Position numbers and translations under genes: made by a program. Below are positions 63,589-64,000 of a stretch of DNA of 64,000 nt, piece by piece. The notes below the pieces were generated by a model. It had not been told where the DNA came from and ran no database searches. It was given only the letters and a program-made list of their open reading frames with translations. How positions within the stretch are numbered: position 1 is the stretch's first letter; the number at the start of each line of letters is the position of its first letter. This DNA comes from Dehalococcoidia bacterium (GTDB lineage: Bacteria > Chloroflexota > Dehalococcoidia > GIF9 > AB-539-J10), in NCBI GenBank assembly GCA_003562475.1, contig PWUU01000074.1, forward strand, positions 1 to 64,000. The letters run 5' to 3'.

Positions 63589-64000
63589 CACGCCAGCCCG
63601 CCAGCATCTACGAGATCATGGCAACGGTCATCGCACGCGAGTTGCGAGACAATGAGCTGTGGTTTCTCGGGCTCTCCACGGGCCCACAGACAATACTCAT
63701 GCTGACCCGTATCCCCATCGTCGGGATGGCGCTTGCCCAGTACACACATGCCCCAAATTCGTGGATGCTCGTTGCTGGATGGGTGATGAATCCTACTGTA
63801 AGCAGTGTGCCCACCCAAATGGAGAGCGAGTTTGGGACAGCCCTGGGACGGTGGCCGGCAGAGGCCTTCAACAACAGCCTGTCCATGTCGTACGTCGCAG
63901 CCCGCCACGAGATCGACGTCGGATTTGGCTCCGCAGCACAGGTCGACAAGTACGGCAACTGTAATACTGTAGCGATAGGCGACTATGCCCGTCCGAAGGT
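63585..64000 (+). CDS. CoA-transferase-family protein, subunit B (3' end outside window)
   Basis: Open from GTG 63585 to the window end (138 residues seen). The VDKYGNCNTVAIGDYARPK segment near the window end matches beta subunits. In HAPNSWMLVAGWVMNP the position where glutaconate CoA-transferase has its catalytic Glu (AP.....FEAG) reads Ala-Gly instead, as in IpdB-type hydrolases. That placement is from memory of the family, so the enzyme class is unsure. Confidence 0.75.
   Translation, partial: MTRQPASIYEIMATVIARELRDNELWFLGLSTGPQTILMLTRIPIVGMALAQYTHAPNSWMLVAGWVMNPTVSSVPTQMESEFGTALGRWPAEAFNNSLSMSYVAARHEIDVGFGSAAQVDKYGNCNTVAIGDYARPK

Noticed and set aside
1..64000. CRISPR arrays, tRNA or rRNA genes, insertion sequences or prophage
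   Set aside because: No repeat-spacer pattern, tRNA T-arm pattern, transposase or integrase motif was noticed while reading; a dedicated search (tRNAscan-SE, ISfinder) was not possible.

Overview
The window is a gene-dense bacterial chromosome segment, with GC content in the upper 50s by eye. The gene mix suggests a Chloroflexota (Dehalococcoidia-like) organism with a largely anaerobic metabolism: MinD-type ATPases with inserted ferredoxin domains, DUF5320 and NifX-type proteins, rubrerythrin, pyruvate phosphate dikinase, a DUF4070 radical SAM protein, small Chloroflexota-type lipoproteins, and a complete T-box-controlled trp operon. The taxonomic call is inference, because no rRNA, tRNA or ribosomal marker lies in the window. 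I saw no CRISPR array, insertion sequence, integrase or prophage.

Region by region. 1-3.5 kb: an Fe-S / metal-cofactor operon (DUF5320, two ferredoxin-containing MinD ATPases, a NifX-like protein, an Mrp/ApbC scaffold). 3.8-5.3 kb: a B12-binding radical SAM protein. 5.7-10 kb: an Rrf2 regulator with a perfect inverted repeat lying on its own promoter, then an FtsX-type permease, its ATPase and three lipoproteins, two of them with a DUF2318-like Cys domain. This resembles the ABC/DUF2318 half of the P19 iron-uptake loci. 10-18 kb: mostly single genes (ornithine cyclodeaminase family, rubrerythrin, PLDc_N protein, EthD, flavin split barrel, MscS, cupin, DUF5661, GYxDG-repeat lipoprotein, flavoprotein). 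18-22 kb: two tandem mgtE paralogues of identical length, each preceded by a GGGTGGC-type hairpin. 22-29 kb: catabolic and amino-acid genes (SDR, M20 amidohydrolase, a short PEP mutase/isocitrate lyase-like protein, a TspO-like protein, IlvD). 29-30.4 kb: a scar where the 5' part of a subtilase gene meets the 3' end of an aminotransferase gene on the opposite strand. 30.5-35.8 kb: an ArsP-type permease with an internal YHS domain, a CPBP protease homologue with altered catalytic motifs, RidA, and small hypotheticals. 35.9-42.7 kb: trpEGDCFBA with promoter, T-box (UGG specifier) and terminator. 42.8-52.4 kb: DUF3795, DUF2779, an MFS transporter, a crotonase lacking both catalytic glutamates, a CDF metal transporter with a Cys/His tail, and PPDK behind a hairpin leader. 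52.4-53.2 kb: a decayed nitroreductase. 54.3-56.8 kb: a Cys-rich secreted protein and a two-component system whose sensor loop is Cys/His-rich. 56.9-64 kb: two tandem D-2-hydroxyacid dehydrogenases, three tandem small membrane paralogues, MsrA-MarR, a YkgJ-type Cys cluster protein, and a two-subunit CoA-transferase-family enzyme running off the window.

Metal and redox handling is the recurring theme: Fe-S carriers, the Rrf2/DUF2318 cluster, two MgtE, CDF, ArsP-YHS and a sensor with a likely metal-binding loop. I did not find a clear multi-gene novel defence or biosynthetic system. The most unusual items are the Rrf2-DUF2318 cluster, the paired mgtE leaders, the Cys-rich sensor next to a Cys-rich secreted protein, and several enzyme homologues that seem to lack catalytic residues.
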